A stretch of DNA of 64,000 nt from NCBI GenBank assembly GCA_043820105.1, contig JBDREC010000099.1:1-64000 (forward strand), read 5' to 3'. Position numbers and translations under genes: made by a program. Of the stretch, positions 25,945 to 35,731 are shown one piece after another. The notes beneath the pieces were generated by a model. The model had not been told where the DNA came from. It was given only the letters and a program-made list of their open reading frames with translations, and did no database searches. The DNA comes from JBDREC01 sp043820105 [NCBI: Pseudomonadota bacterium]. GTDB lineage: Bacteria; Bdellovibrionota_F; JAHFAK01. Every line of letters begins with the position of its first letter. The first letter of the stretch is position 1.

Positions 25945-27951
25945 TGTGAATAGGTTTTCAAGTAGATCATCATCAGCGATGCTGGGAATTGTTATTTTAA
26001 GGTTCTTGTTTTCTTGCATTGCTCGCTTAGCTGCAAAAATTGCACCTTTATTTCTTGCCCAGCTTCTTCTTGAGATTCCGTTGTTTACGTCCCAGAATAG
26101 CATTGATTCTAGCCTTCTTTGTGCATCATCTGAGCCGTCAAGGACCATTCCAAAGCCACCATTGATAACTTCACCCCAACCAACTCCACCTCCATTGTGA
26201 ATGGAAACCCAGGTTGCTCCTCTAAAGGAATCGCCAATTACATTCTGTATGGCCATATCAGCTGTGAAAGAAGAGCCATCATAAATGTTTGATGTTTCAC
26301 GGAACGGGGAATCTGTACCAGAGACATCGTGATGATCTCTTCCGAGGACGATCGGTTCTGAAATCTTTCCTTCTTTTAGCGCTTTATTAAACGCCGAAGC
26401 AATTTTGATCCTTCCATTGCTATCTGCATATAAGATTCTTGCCTGGCTTCCAACAACCAGATTGTTTTCTTTTGCTTCTTTAATCCATTTCAGGTTATCA
26501 AGGATCTGTTGCTTGGTTTCATTTGGTGCTTGGACTGCAAGTTCCTGCATCACCTCAATTGCAATTTTATCTGTTTTATCAAGATCTTGCGGGTCGTTTG
26601 AGGTGCATACCCATCTGAATGGTCCAAAGCCAAAGTCAAAACACATTGGACCCATGATATCCTGAACATATGATGGATATTTAAAGGATCCAACATTATT
26701 TAGGATATCAGCTCCTGCTCTACTTGCTTCAAGTAAAAAGGCGTTTCCGTAATCAAAAAAATACATACCTTTTTTAGCAAGATTATTAATAGCATTCACA
26801 TGTCGCCTTAGACTTTCGTATACCCTTTCTTTAAATAAAATCGGCTCCTTAGCCATCATTATTTTTGATTCTTCAAAACTTAAAGAAGCAGGATAATAGC
26901 CTCCTGCAAATGGGTTGTGAAGTGATGTTTGATCTGATCCCATGTCCACATTAATATTTTCTTGGTCTAATTTTTCCCACAAATCAACAATATTGCCTTG
27001 ATATGCCAAGGATACGGCTTCCTTTTGAGCTTGAGCTTTTTGGATTCTTTCAACTAATTTATCTAGGTTTGAATATACTTCATCAACCCATCCCTGCGAA
27101 TGTCTTTTTTCAACAACTAAGGGATTTATTTCAGCGATAACTCCAATTGTTCCAGAAATAACAGCAGCCTTTGCTTGTGCTCCAGACATGCCGCCAAGTC
27201 CAGAGGACACAAAAAGTTTGCCAGCTATACCTTCATTTTCTTTTTGAATTAATCTTCCTGCATTTAGAATTGTAATTGTTGTTCCATGGACAATTCCCTG
27301 GGGACCGATATACATAAAGGACCCAGCTGTCATTTGGCCATATTGAGAAACTCCTAAAGCGTTAAATTTTTCATAGTGGTCTTGTGAAGAATAATTTGGG
27401 ATTACCATTCCATTGGTGACCACAACTCTTGGGGCATCTTTATGAGATGGGTATAAACCCATCGGGTGACCAGAGTATAAAACTAAAGTTTGTTCATCTG
27501 TCATTTCTGCTAAATATTTCATGGTTAATAAATATTGAGCCCAGTTTTGAAAAACGGCTCCATTTCCGCCATAGGTAATTAGTTCATAGGGGTGCTGGGC
27601 AACGGTTTCATCTAGATTATTTGAAAGCATGAGCATAATAGCTGCTGCTTGCTTTGAATTTGCTGGGAAAGCATTAATTGAGCGAGCTGTTATTTTATAC
27701 TCGGGCCTGAATCTATACATATAAATTATGCCATAATTTTCTAGTTCTTCTTTGAATTCTTGAGCTAGTTCTGCGTGGTGCTTTTTATCAAAATATCTAA
27801 GGGCATTTTTTATAGCTAATTTTTTTTCATTTGTTGAAAGAAGGTCTTTTCTCTTGGGCGCGTGGTTTATTTTTTCATTCCATTTTTTTTGAGCAGGTAA
27901 GTTTTCAGGAATGCCTTGGAGTATTTGTTTTTGGAAGTCGTTAATAGTCAT
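25930..27951 (-). CDS. hutU: Urocanate hydratase, long form
   Basis: 673 residues, clearly longer than the common bacterial HutU (about 555) and close to the long form known from animals and some bacteria. Signatures: TYGGNGAVFQNWAQYLL near residue 125, SGHPMGLYPS, GSFMYIGPQGIVHGT, and a C-terminal MCFDFGFGPFRWVCTSND containing the region of the conserved active-site Cys. NAD is the electrophilic cofactor; the enzyme converts urocanate to imidazolone propionate in histidine breakdown. HutH, HutI and a regulator are absent nearby. The C-terminus runs into a heptamer repeat. Confidence 0.92.
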   Translation of the reverse strand: MTINDFQKQILQGIPENLPAQKKWNEKINHAPKRKDLLSTNEKKLAIKNALRYFDKKHHAELAQEFKEELENYGIIYMYRFRPEYKITARSINAFPANSKQAAAIMLMLSNNLDETVAQHPYELITYGGNGAVFQNWAQYLLTMKYLAEMTDEQTLVLYSGHPMGLYPSHKDAPRVVVTNGMVIPNYSSQDHYEKFNALGVSQYGQMTAGSFMYIGPQGIVHGTTITILNAGRLIQKENEGIAGKLFVSSGLGGMSGAQAKAAVISGTIGVIAEINPLVVEKRHSQGWVDEVYSNLDKLVERIQKAQAQKEAVSLAYQGNIVDLWEKLDQENINVDMGSDQTSLHNPFAGGYYPASLSFEESKIMMAKEPILFKERVYESLRRHVNAINNLAKKGMYFFDYGNAFLLEASRAGADILNNVGSFKYPSYVQDIMGPMCFDFGFGPFRWVCTSNDPQDLDKTDKIAIEVMQELAVQAPNETKQQILDNLKWIKEAKENNLVVGSQARILYADSNGRIKIASAFNKALKEGKISEPIVLGRDHHDVSGTDSPFRETSNIYDGSSFTADMAIQNVIGDSFRGATWVSIHNGGGVGWGEVINGGFGMVLDGSDDAQRRLESMLFWDVNNGISRRSWARNKGAIFAAKRAMQENKNLKITIPSIADDDLLENLFTPTSS

Positions 27952-27970
27952 ATTAAACCTCAGCTATCTT

Positions 27971-28006
27971 AAAGATTATGATTAAGATTCGGATTATGAT
28001 TAAGAT
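27971..28006. repeat. Hexamer tandem array (NNNGAT)
   Basis: Six units, AAAGAT, TATGAT, TAAGAT, TCGGAT, TATGAT and TAAGAT. It lies upstream of the hutU start and downstream of the Ig-like gene. The last bases of each unit (GAT) are constant; the first half varies. Confidence 0.7.
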
Positions 28007-28059
28007 TTATAGAAATGGATGTAAAGAAATTTATATATATTAAAATTAAAAAATTCTAT

Positions 28060-29898
28060 TTAGGGCGTTGTAAATATTGAGCTGAATTCTGTAGGGAGAT
28101 AATTTCCATCTAAATCAGCAACATCAGTAGTAACTGTTATTATATAGCTTGCCCTTGCATCTAAGGACGTTGATGGAAGAAAAGAAAAAGTTTTTCCATT
28201 AATTTGAGTAAGCTCTACATCAACGGGAATTTGAGAGCCCCTTTTTCTAAGAATGAAACTGGAATCGATATTTCCAGATTCATAGAAAAAACTATCAGCA
28301 TCAATTGGGATATTAAACTGTATTACAATTTTACTTTCAAGAGAATCTATGGGATCACCATGAATTGGGTTTGTCATAGCAATAGATAGAGCATCATCGA
28401 CTTCTTCTTCTGGTTCTGTTACTCTTTCTGCTCGTTCCTCCCTAGGCGGAAGATCTTCTTCTGCGTCATCAATTTCTGTCTCTTCCTCCACTTCTTCCTC
28501 ATCATCTATTGCCATATCATCTCTTGCATCCTCAACTTCTATGGTTGTTGAAAATCTTATGATTTCAGCAGTATCCATTGGGTTTCCGGCTGTATCTCTT
28601 ACCATTCTAAGGACAAGGATTTGATAAGAGGCATCTGATTCTAGTTCATTAATAGGGCTTATTGTTAGTGAATTTTCAGATTCAGAATAGCTAAGCTCTA
28701 TTTCAATTGATTCAACCTCAGCTCCTTCAATTTCAGGTGTTTTATTTAACAGGATTGTAGTAGTATCAATTGTATCAGCTTGCATTGCTTCAGAAAAATA
28801 AAGAACTGGTCTGATATTAATTGATACACTTTCGGCCCCGTCTTCAATACTGGAAGATTCAATATAAGGCGCTGTAACATCTCTTGCTTCTCTATATTGA
28901 CTTGCAACTCTAATAACTGCTGGTGTGGTTGCTTCACCGACTGCTGCTTCCATGCTTATAATAACGTTTCTATATGATAGAGGAATTTCATATTGGACAT
29001 TACAGCAGGACAAACCAGAACCGCAAGTTTCAGCTTCTTCAAATGAATCACCATCATAGTATCTTTTTATTATTTCTTCGGAGCTTGTTAGATCTTGTCT
29101 ATCTGCTACAATATTTACTGATAAGGCTTCTGTGTCATAGCAGAGAGTATAGATATCTTCTAGGCAGGTTCCGGCCGCTGTACATTCTTCCAAGAGCTCA
29201 GCAAAGACAAAATTGATTGCATTATTTAGAGTAATTATCCATTTGCTATTTTCCGTATCATAGGAAATGTCTATTTCTTCATCATCACTAATAACAGCTG
29301 GCGCTTGTTCAATTGAAACACTTGCTTCTATCTCTGCTGTAGCTCCTGAAAACTCCAGGGTAGCTCCAACTTTATTGTCTATTGATATTGTGATAGAAAG
29401 ACTAAATGGGTTTTCTAATATTTGAACGTATTCGCTTGCTTCTGTGATTAGCTCTTGTCCCCCTGTTCCGGTATTATATGCAAATAACTGTGCTGTAAAA
29501 GTATAATTTCCATATGCAAGTTCACTATCAAATTCAACACTTACTTGTGAAGAGGAATCTGACCCTGTAAATTCTTCACTTTCACCAGAGGTACTTTCTC
29601 CTGTGTCAGAAAGTGCCTCCATTATTAATTGATATGAGGTTTCTTGGTCCAGTGTATAAGAAACAAGGACAGTTGCTTTTGCGTAGTTTCCAGCTGTAAT
29701 GCTGACATTATTTAGACCATCAGTTGATTCAAGGCCTGGCTCGTCTTCTCCCCAGCCATCACCCCCTTTATTGAAAGTGTTTCCACAACTTCTACCACCA
29801 ACAACACCAAATGAAAAAAGTAAAACTGTCATTATAGCGATAATTCCTAGATAGGCTTTGAAATGTTTTTTGATTAGTTGTAATTTAGACTCACTCAC
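28060..29898 (-). CDS. Envelope protein with Ig-like (Big_5 type) domains
   Basis: 612 residues starting at GTG 29898 behind GAGGGGGTG. One N-terminal hydrophobic helix (about 16-34, LGIIAIMTVLLFSFGVVGG) acts as anchor or signal; a Cys follows at 38 but the lipobox is poor. The N-terminal half has beta-rich, acidic repeats. Two Big_5-type domains follow, near 345-450 (ESVSINIRPVLYFSEAM to IRFSTT) and 505-612 (SIAMTNPIHGDPID to SSIFTTP). They are separated by a Glu/Asp linker. Probably exposed on the cell surface, perhaps in adhesion. The gene end carries no anchor sequence. Confidence 0.7.
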   Translation of the reverse strand: MSESKLQLIKKHFKAYLGIIAIMTVLLFSFGVVGGRSCGNTFNKGGDGWGEDEPGLESTDGLNNVSITAGNYAKATVLVSYTLDQETSYQLIMEALSDTGESTSGESEEFTGSDSSSQVSVEFDSELAYGNYTFTAQLFAYNTGTGGQELITEASEYVQILENPFSLSITISIDNKVGATLEFSGATAEIEASVSIEQAPAVISDDEEIDISYDTENSKWIITLNNAINFVFAELLEECTAAGTCLEDIYTLCYDTEALSVNIVADRQDLTSSEEIIKRYYDGDSFEEAETCGSGLSCCNVQYEIPLSYRNVIISMEAAVGEATTPAVIRVASQYREARDVTAPYIESSSIEDGAESVSINIRPVLYFSEAMQADTIDTTTILLNKTPEIEGAEVESIEIELSYSESENSLTISPINELESDASYQILVLRMVRDTAGNPMDTAEIIRFSTTIEVEDARDDMAIDDEEEVEEETEIDDAEEDLPPREERAERVTEPEEEVDDALSIAMTNPIHGDPIDSLESKIVIQFNIPIDADSFFYESGNIDSSFILRKRGSQIPVDVELTQINGKTFSFLPSTSLDARASYIITVTTDVADLDGNYLPTEFSSIFTTP

Positions 29899-30074
29899 TG
29901 TGGCACCCCCTCGCTCAAAATTAATAACCCTTTAAGATCAATGGGAAAATTAACCCATGATTTTTTCAACAAGAGTAAGCTGTTGAAATTATTATTGTTT
30001 TGATGTTATTATATTATAGCACATATTGATCAAAAGTTGAACCACTTTTTTGTAGTTTTTTTTAAATGTTGGAA

Positions 30075-31463
30075 TTATTTCTTTTTTTCCCAGCGTATAC
30101 CTTGAGGGGTGTCTTTTAAAATGATTCCCATATCATTTAATTTATCCCGAATTTGATCAGCCAAAGCAAAATCTTTATTAATTCTTGCATCTTGTCTTTG
30201 CTTGATAAGTTTTTCAACTTCTTCATCTAAAGAAGCTTCTTTGGGAAAGGTTATGACATCAAGAACTTGGTTTATTTTTTCTAACAGGGCGATAATTTTT
30301 TGAGCATCATTTTCTGAGGTTTTTCCAGCTATTACATCAGGATTTATTTCTTTTATAAATGTAAAAAGGCTTCCTAGGGCTCCCGAGATATTAAGGTCAT
30401 CATCTAAGAATTCTTCATATTTTTTAAGGCAGGTTTCAATTTTTATATCAAGAGTTTCTAAGCCATCACCTTTTGAGTTTTTTACATTTTCAATAAACTC
30501 ATTAATTCTAGCACATGATTTTGACGCGGCTTCTAGCTCTTCTATTCCATAGTTTAGTGGAGCCCTGTAATGAGCTGAAAGCAAGAAATATCTAATGGCA
30601 ATTGGGTCAATTCCTTTATCCATTAGATCTCTTAAATTTAAAAAATTTCCCTCTGATTTGGACATTTTTTCTTTTTTCATTGTTAGATGAGCGCTGTGCA
30701 GCCAGTAATTAACAAATTTTTTGTCATTAGCAGCTTCTGATTGAGCGATTTCATTTTCATGATGAGGAAAGATATTGTCAACTCCACCAGTATGAATATC
30801 AAAGCTTTCACCAAGATATTTTTGGCTCATGGCTGAGCATTCAATATGCCAACCTGGTCTTCCTTCTCCAAAGGGAGATTTCCAAAAAGGTTCGGCTTCT
30901 TTTTTCTTTTTCCATAAAACAAAGTCTCTTGCATCATCTTTTTCATATTCATCAGCATCATATCTGGAGCCTGTTTTAGTTTTTTCAATATCAATGTGAG
31001 AAAGCTTGCCATATTCTTTAAACTTTGAAATTGTGAAATAAACTGAGCCATCTGACTCATAGGTAAAACCTTTTTCTTTTAGTTTTAAAATGATATTAAT
31101 CATTTCTTGAATATGATCTGTTGCCAGAGGGTAATGCTCAGCCCTTTCAATTTTTAAAGTATCAAGATCTTCAAAAAAAGCTTTGGTGTATTTTTTGGTA
31201 AATTCTTTTAAAGAAACACCTTCTTTTTTTGATTCTCTAATTGTTTTATCTTCAACATCAGTAATGTTCATTACTTGAATTACTTTATATCCTTTATATT
31301 TTAAGTATCTTCTTAAAATATCTTCAAACATAAAGGTTCTTAAATTACCAATATGTGCAAAATTGTAAACAGTGGGACCGCAGGTGTACATTTTAACAAT
31401 TCCAGGTTCAATTTCTTTAAATTCATCAAGTTTTAATGTGAGTGTATTATAAAACTTTAGCAT
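30075..31463 (-). CDS. cysS: Cysteinyl-tRNA synthetase
   Basis: 462 residues. Class I synthetase signatures: [16 protein letters not shown] (HIGH motif near residue 37), the zinc-binding Cys and His ([17 protein letters not shown]), and KMSKSEGN near 266. A C-terminal DALR-type helical domain ends in the short tail GIRWEKKK. It charges tRNA-Cys. Monocistronic; no serine acetyltransferase or other sulfur genes are adjacent. Confidence 0.96.
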   Translation of the reverse strand: MLKFYNTLTLKLDEFKEIEPGIVKMYTCGPTVYNFAHIGNLRTFMFEDILRRYLKYKGYKVIQVMNITDVEDKTIRESKKEGVSLKEFTKKYTKAFFEDLDTLKIERAEHYPLATDHIQEMINIILKLKEKGFTYESDGSVYFTISKFKEYGKLSHIDIEKTKTGSRYDADEYEKDDARDFVLWKKKKEAEPFWKSPFGEGRPGWHIECSAMSQKYLGESFDIHTGGVDNIFPHHENEIAQSEAANDKKFVNYWLHSAHLTMKKEKMSKSEGNFLNLRDLMDKGIDPIAIRYFLLSAHYRAPLNYGIEELEAASKSCARINEFIENVKNSKGDGLETLDIKIETCLKKYEEFLDDDLNISGALGSLFTFIKEINPDVIAGKTSENDAQKIIALLEKINQVLDVITFPKEASLDEEVEKLIKQRQDARINKDFALADQIRDKLNDMGIILKDTPQGIRWEKKK

Positions 31464-31536
31464 TTTTGTTCTCCATTTTTGACTAATTTCATCTATGATG
31501 GTATAATTATTAAATAAAAAGAATCAAGGGATATTT

Positions 31537-32133
31537 ATGTCTGATAATAGCAAAATAATAAAGACTGATTTAATGGACTTTTTTAAAGAAGAGCTAGAAA
31601 AGGAGCTCGAAAAACAGAAGCTGGTAGTAATGGAGAATACTATCTTCTACGTAATGAATGTTTTGTATGAATTTTTTAAAACAGAAAAGCTATTAAACGA
31701 AAAGGGGCTTGGAATTTCTGAAAAACCATTGGTTTTCTTAATGGCAGAAGCAATGAAGGCTGCTTTAACAAAAAGAATAGAGATTTTAAAAAGCATTGGA
31801 GATAATACTTTGTATATTACAGGTTTTTTCCCTGAAAGTATTGATAGTTCTTTGAATGATAAAAAGTATTTTATTGAAATGGGTGAAGCTGCTTATGGAA
31901 GTTTGGCAAGTATTATGGATAGCTACCACAATGATTCAGAGATGGAAAAAGTTTTTAATGAATTATCTTCAAAGTTTTCTAAGTTGGTCGATGTTATTAC
32001 GGGTATAAGTGATAAGACAAAGTTAAAAAATGATAAAGGTATTATCGAAATTTATTCAAAATGGTTAAAAACAGGCAATCAGCGAGCCAAAATTTTATTA
32101 AAGAAAAAAGGAATTAACTTACAAGAAGAATAA
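31537..32133 (+). CDS. Conserved-looking hypothetical protein, mostly helical
   Basis: 198 residues with no signal peptide. A predicted all-helical fold starts with a charged amphipathic helix (FFKEELEKELEKQ), then LYITGFFPESID near residue 93 and FIEMGEAAYGSLASIMDSY near 118. The C-terminus is Lys-rich. Codon use and the clean gap on both sides suggest a real gene, divergent from cysS. I cannot assign a family or function. Confidence 0.65.
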   Translation: MSDNSKIIKTDLMDFFKEELEKELEKQKLVVMENTIFYVMNVLYEFFKTEKLLNEKGLGISEKPLVFLMAEAMKAALTKRIEILKSIGDNTLYITGFFPESIDSSLNDKKYFIEMGEAAYGSLASIMDSYHNDSEMEKVFNELSSKFSKLVDVITGISDKTKLKNDKGIIEIYSKWLKTGNQRAKILLKKKGINLQEE

Positions 32134-32134
32134 A

Positions 32135-32971
32135 TCAGACGACCTTAGCTTTAGTTTTTATATCAAAGATATTTTTTTTTATATCCAACATTTCTTTTAT
32201 CCAAATTGATAGACCTGAGTTTAAAGATGGAATCCAGAAATCAGAGTTTATTATCATAAAAATGTCTAATAAGCAATTGAGAGTTTGTTGTTTTTTTGAA
32301 CTAGAGTTGTAGTGAATATTTTTTTTATTGAAATTACCTGGCTTTGTATATTGTATCAAATTAATATTTTGTAATCTTGATTGAATTTGATCAAAGGCAA
32401 AGCAGTCATCACTGGCTAAATACACATTAAAGATTTTATGAGTTTTGGTATTTATTTTTATTTTTTCAATAAAGGTGCTTATATCATTTTGAATGTCAGT
32501 ATTTCTAAAATGAAGTGATAAGTATTTTTCTTTAATTTTTTTAGGCTCAAAGGACTTTTTAATTGAATCAAGGACTTTTATATTGGGATTAATATAGTAT
32601 TTTTGCCACAAAAAAATATGGCCTCCAAAAACAGAGATGGGATCTTTTTTATTTATGTTTTTACTTACTTTAATATTGTTTAGAAAATAATTTCTATCTG
32701 AGTATTTTAAGCTTAGATCTTTTAGCTCATTGATGGTAATCTTACTAAAAACTAATTCGCTTGGTATTAAATCATAATTGCAACTATAAGATAATCTTTT
32801 ATCGTTTATAAAAAAATAATTATTAAAGAGATCTGCAAAGGCTTTATTGCATTTTGAATCAATTATTAAATGCAGGTTGTTTTTTTTTGCAAGGTATAAG
32901 GCCTGTGATAAGGATCTACACATGTGGGTTAGTCCACCAGAACCTTTAAATACTAGAAAATTTTTATTCAT
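32135..32971 (-). CDS. Putative fucosyltransferase-like glycosyltransferase
   Basis: The start is taken at ATG 32971; the open frame reaches TTG 32986. 278 residues. The N-terminus FLVFKGSGGLTHMCRSLSQAL looks like a nucleotide-sugar transferase glycine loop. LHFRNTDIQND near residue 160 resembles the HxRxxD motif of the alpha-1,6-fucosyltransferase (GT23/NodZ)-like group, with CLLDIFMIINSDFWIP near 235. It follows the GH57 gene by five bases, so it probably acts with it on a cell polysaccharide. The donor sugar cannot be told. Confidence 0.5.
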   Translation of the reverse strand: MNKNFLVFKGSGGLTHMCRSLSQALYLAKKNNLHLIIDSKCNKAFADLFNNYFFINDKRLSYSCNYDLIPSELVFSKITINELKDLSLKYSDRNYFLNNIKVSKNINKKDPISVFGGHIFLWQKYYINPNIKVLDSIKKSFEPKKIKEKYLSLHFRNTDIQNDISTFIEKIKINTKTHKIFNVYLASDDCFAFDQIQSRLQNINLIQYTKPGNFNKKNIHYNSSSKKQQTLNCLLDIFMIINSDFWIPSLNSGLSIWIKEMLDIKKNIFDIKTKAKVV

Positions 32972-32976
32972 TTTTG

Positions 32977-34566
32977 TTAGCTGCAATAAGATCTGAAATT
33001 TATTTCAGGAAAAATATTATCTTTATATTCAATATCACTAAGCCATTGTTCATTTAAACTTCCATATTTTAAATCTTCATATATTTGATTAAATCTAAGA
33101 ATATGGTCCTTGGTTCTTTTAACAGCGTATTCAACCATTGATCCTGTTTTCATAATAAAAGCCCAATCACTCGATTGAGCAAGCAAAACTTCACGGGCTG
33201 CTTGATTGAGGCTCCTTGTTACTAAGGGATCATTTGTTTCTTTATATTGGTTAGCAATTTCAACCATTCGCTTTGAAATTTTGTGCAAGTGCCTGTAAAC
33301 CCAGTCATTGCTGCCATTTAGCCAGTATTCATTATAACCCTTATATCCCCAGCTTGATGCATTTGGTTTAACAAGCTGGTTTATTTCATATTCCTGTAGA
33401 TAATCAATAGGTGAAATTAATTTTATTGTATTTTGGTCAAAGGCAATTTTTCTTATTAAGTAATTTAAGAATGAAGGCCCTTCATACCACCAGTGACCAA
33501 ATAATTCTGCATCATAAGGAGAAATAATGATAGGCTTTCTGTCCATCAATGAACATAGGCTTTCAATTTGTTTTTCTCTGTTAAACATGAAATTGCCAGC
33601 ATGACTTGCTGTCATTTCGTGTGCTATATCTGGATTGTATGGAAGTTTGTTATCTGTTTTGCCTGTTATTTTGTAGTATTTAAAGCCTGTATGAACCCTT
33701 ACACCATCACCGTTTATATAGGGTTTAATATAATCATATTCTAAATCAAAACCAATATCTCTATAAAAATCTCGATAATTTATATCACCAGGATAACCTT
33801 CATTAGCGCTCCATACTTGCTTTGAGGATTCGGTATCTCTTCCAAAGGCTGCTACGCCATTTGAAGTATAGACTGGAGCGAAGACTCCATATTTAGGCCT
33901 AGGATTTGCATATTGCACACCATGGGTATCCATGATGAAAAATTTTATTCCAGCGTCTTTTAGATATTTATCAACCAAAGGAGTATAACCACATTCAGCC
34001 AACCAAATACCGTTTGGTCTTTTGCCAAAAATTCTTTCATAGCTATTTGCTGCAACATCAATTTGTGCTTTTATTGCATCTTTGTTTTCTATCATTAAGG
34101 GCAAGAAACCATGAGTCGCGCAGCAAGTTATTATTTCTAAAACTCCTAAGTCTTGAAATTTTTTAAAAGCAAAGGTTAAATTGTTAAAATATTTTTTTTC
34201 AAAGACTTCTTTGCAGTTTTGTAATTTGTTAAAGTACATTTGGGCAAGACGGAAAAAATCATCTAAGCCCTTGGTTCTTTTTAGCTCTTTATCAGCAAGC
34301 TCAAGCATTAGGTTTAAGTGTTTTAAATACTTGCTCTGTAAAAGTTCATCATTAAGCATTGAAGCAAGAGGCGGTGTAACTGACATTGTTAATCTAAAGG
34401 GCACATTATCTTTAACAAGCCCATCCATCATATTTAAAAGAGGGATGTAGGTTTCAGTAATAGCTTCAAATAGCCACCCTTCTTCTAGAAATGTTTCATA
34501 TTCCGGGTGTCTTACAAATGGCAGGTGAGCGTGTAGTATAAGTGATAAAAAACCTTTTTCATTCAT
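32977..34566 (-). CDS. GH57-family glucan branching enzyme-like protein
   Basis: The start is ATG 34566, with GGAGA nine bases upstream; the longer frame uses TTG 34581. 529 residues. GH57 N-terminal motif LHAHLPFVRHPE, catalytic nucleophile Glu in GIWLAECGY (near 200), the acid Asp in DAELFGHWWYEGP (near 350), and a C-terminal DUF1957 part. The family transfers alpha-1,4-glucan segments to form alpha-1,6 branches, or cleaves glucans. It sits between a DUF4912 gene and a glycosyltransferase gene, all on one strand with gaps of a few bases. It probably belongs to glycogen metabolism. Confidence 0.85.
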   Translation of the reverse strand: MNEKGFLSLILHAHLPFVRHPEYETFLEEGWLFEAITETYIPLLNMMDGLVKDNVPFRLTMSVTPPLASMLNDELLQSKYLKHLNLMLELADKELKRTKGLDDFFRLAQMYFNKLQNCKEVFEKKYFNNLTFAFKKFQDLGVLEIITCCATHGFLPLMIENKDAIKAQIDVAANSYERIFGKRPNGIWLAECGYTPLVDKYLKDAGIKFFIMDTHGVQYANPRPKYGVFAPVYTSNGVAAFGRDTESSKQVWSANEGYPGDINYRDFYRDIGFDLEYDYIKPYINGDGVRVHTGFKYYKITGKTDNKLPYNPDIAHEMTASHAGNFMFNREKQIESLCSLMDRKPIIISPYDAELFGHWWYEGPSFLNYLIRKIAFDQNTIKLISPIDYLQEYEINQLVKPNASSWGYKGYNEYWLNGSNDWVYRHLHKISKRMVEIANQYKETNDPLVTRSLNQAAREVLLAQSSDWAFIMKTGSMVEYAVKRTKDHILRFNQIYEDLKYGSLNEQWLSDIEYKDNIFPEINFRSYCS

Positions 34567-34583
34567 TTTGATTTTCTCCAATA

Positions 34584-35561
34584 TTATCTTTGCAGGGAAT
34601 TTGATGATAGTTGACTAGATGAAATATTTCTTCTTACACTTTGTTTAAGAATTTCAGAAAGCTTTTCAAGTGATTCTGGATTACCATTAAAATTAGGATC
34701 CTTTGAAATTTCTTCCCACTTATCATCAAGTTCTTTTGGTGAAACCCAAATCTGCTTTATGTTGTTTGATACATCTTCAGCTGGTGAGAAAATAGTGTTT
34801 GATACTATTATTGGGTAAAAAGTAGAAGAGGTTTTAATACCAATTTCTGCCCTATATGAAGTTTGAGTTTTTTCAATATTAGCATACCAGCTTGAAAGAT
34901 GGTTGTTAATTTCAATATCTCTAACTAAACTAAGGACATCTGAGCCTGAATTGTTTTTATTAACTTCATAAAGTCTTAGTAATAGTTTATGCTTTGAATC
35001 TTTCGCTTGTTTTTTAACACAGTCAAATGATTTTTTAGTTAGCTCCCAGTAGGCAAAAATCCATTTTGGATCAACTGGTAATATTGCCAATGAATCTTCT
35101 AAATAAGTTTTTGGGACATCTGTTGGAAGCTTTTTTTCGGCTTCACATACAATTTTTGTTTTAGTGAATTTTGATTGCTCAACTTCTTTTTTTGAGCTTT
35201 CATGATCTGTCTCTTTTTTTATATTTGTGTTTCCTAAAACAGTCTCTAAAATTCCAGTACCTGCTATAATGTCTTGTTTATCTCTTTTAAAAGAAGCTTT
35301 CCTTTTCTTTTTCAAAGAAATATTTTTGTTTTTTTCTTTTATTAAAACCATTTTTTGAGCTACTTTTTTTGCCTTAACTAATTCTTTATCTTTTAATAAT
35401 GCAGTTAAAGTAGTTGTTTTTTTAGTTTGTTTTTTGCTTTCTTTTACTATGAAGCTAATCATATCTTCTTTTTTCATTCTCATTGTTAATGGGACGTCTA
35501 ACTTTCTGCCCATATCTAATAGTTCTAGTTTTTTGTATTTTACTAAATCACTTTTCTTCAT
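34584..35561 (-). CDS. DUF4912 protein linked to a GH57 gene
   Basis: 325 residues. The N-terminus (about 1-50) looks like a SAP/Rho-N-type small helical domain (LVKYKKLELLDMGRKLDVPL). A Lys-rich linker follows. The DUF4912 domain (about 150-290) starts LAILPVDPKWIFAYWEL and ends in a beta-rich stretch with NTIFSPAED. DUF4912 proteins are commonly found beside GH57 branching enzymes; the domain may bind carbohydrate, but its function is not known to me. First gene of the three-gene glucan operon. Confidence 0.75.
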   Translation of the reverse strand: MKKSDLVKYKKLELLDMGRKLDVPLTMRMKKEDMISFIVKESKKQTKKTTTLTALLKDKELVKAKKVAQKMVLIKEKNKNISLKKKRKASFKRDKQDIIAGTGILETVLGNTNIKKETDHESSKKEVEQSKFTKTKIVCEAEKKLPTDVPKTYLEDSLAILPVDPKWIFAYWELTKKSFDCVKKQAKDSKHKLLLRLYEVNKNNSGSDVLSLVRDIEINNHLSSWYANIEKTQTSYRAEIGIKTSSTFYPIIVSNTIFSPAEDVSNNIKQIWVSPKELDDKWEEISKDPNFNGNPESLEKLSEILKQSVRRNISSSQLSSNSLQR

Positions 35562-35674
35562 ATTTTACTCCAAATTCTATGCATAAAATAAAAATGCAAA
35601 TATCATATCTAATCTTTGGGCCTTTTATATTATGGCTTTGTGTTTGTCAAACCCTACTTTTATTTTATATAAAA

Positions 35675-35703
35675 TTGACATTCTTCCTTAATTGGTTTGT
35701 AAA
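35675..35703 (+). promoter_or_regulatory. Candidate sigma-70 promoter of the ChaN-like gene
   Basis: TTGACA at 35675-35680 is a perfect -35. TGTAAA at 35698-35703 is a partial -10, with 17-base spacing. The ATG follows at 35732. Confidence 0.45.
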
Positions 35704-35731
35704 ATAAAAAAAACAAGCATAGAATTGATTT

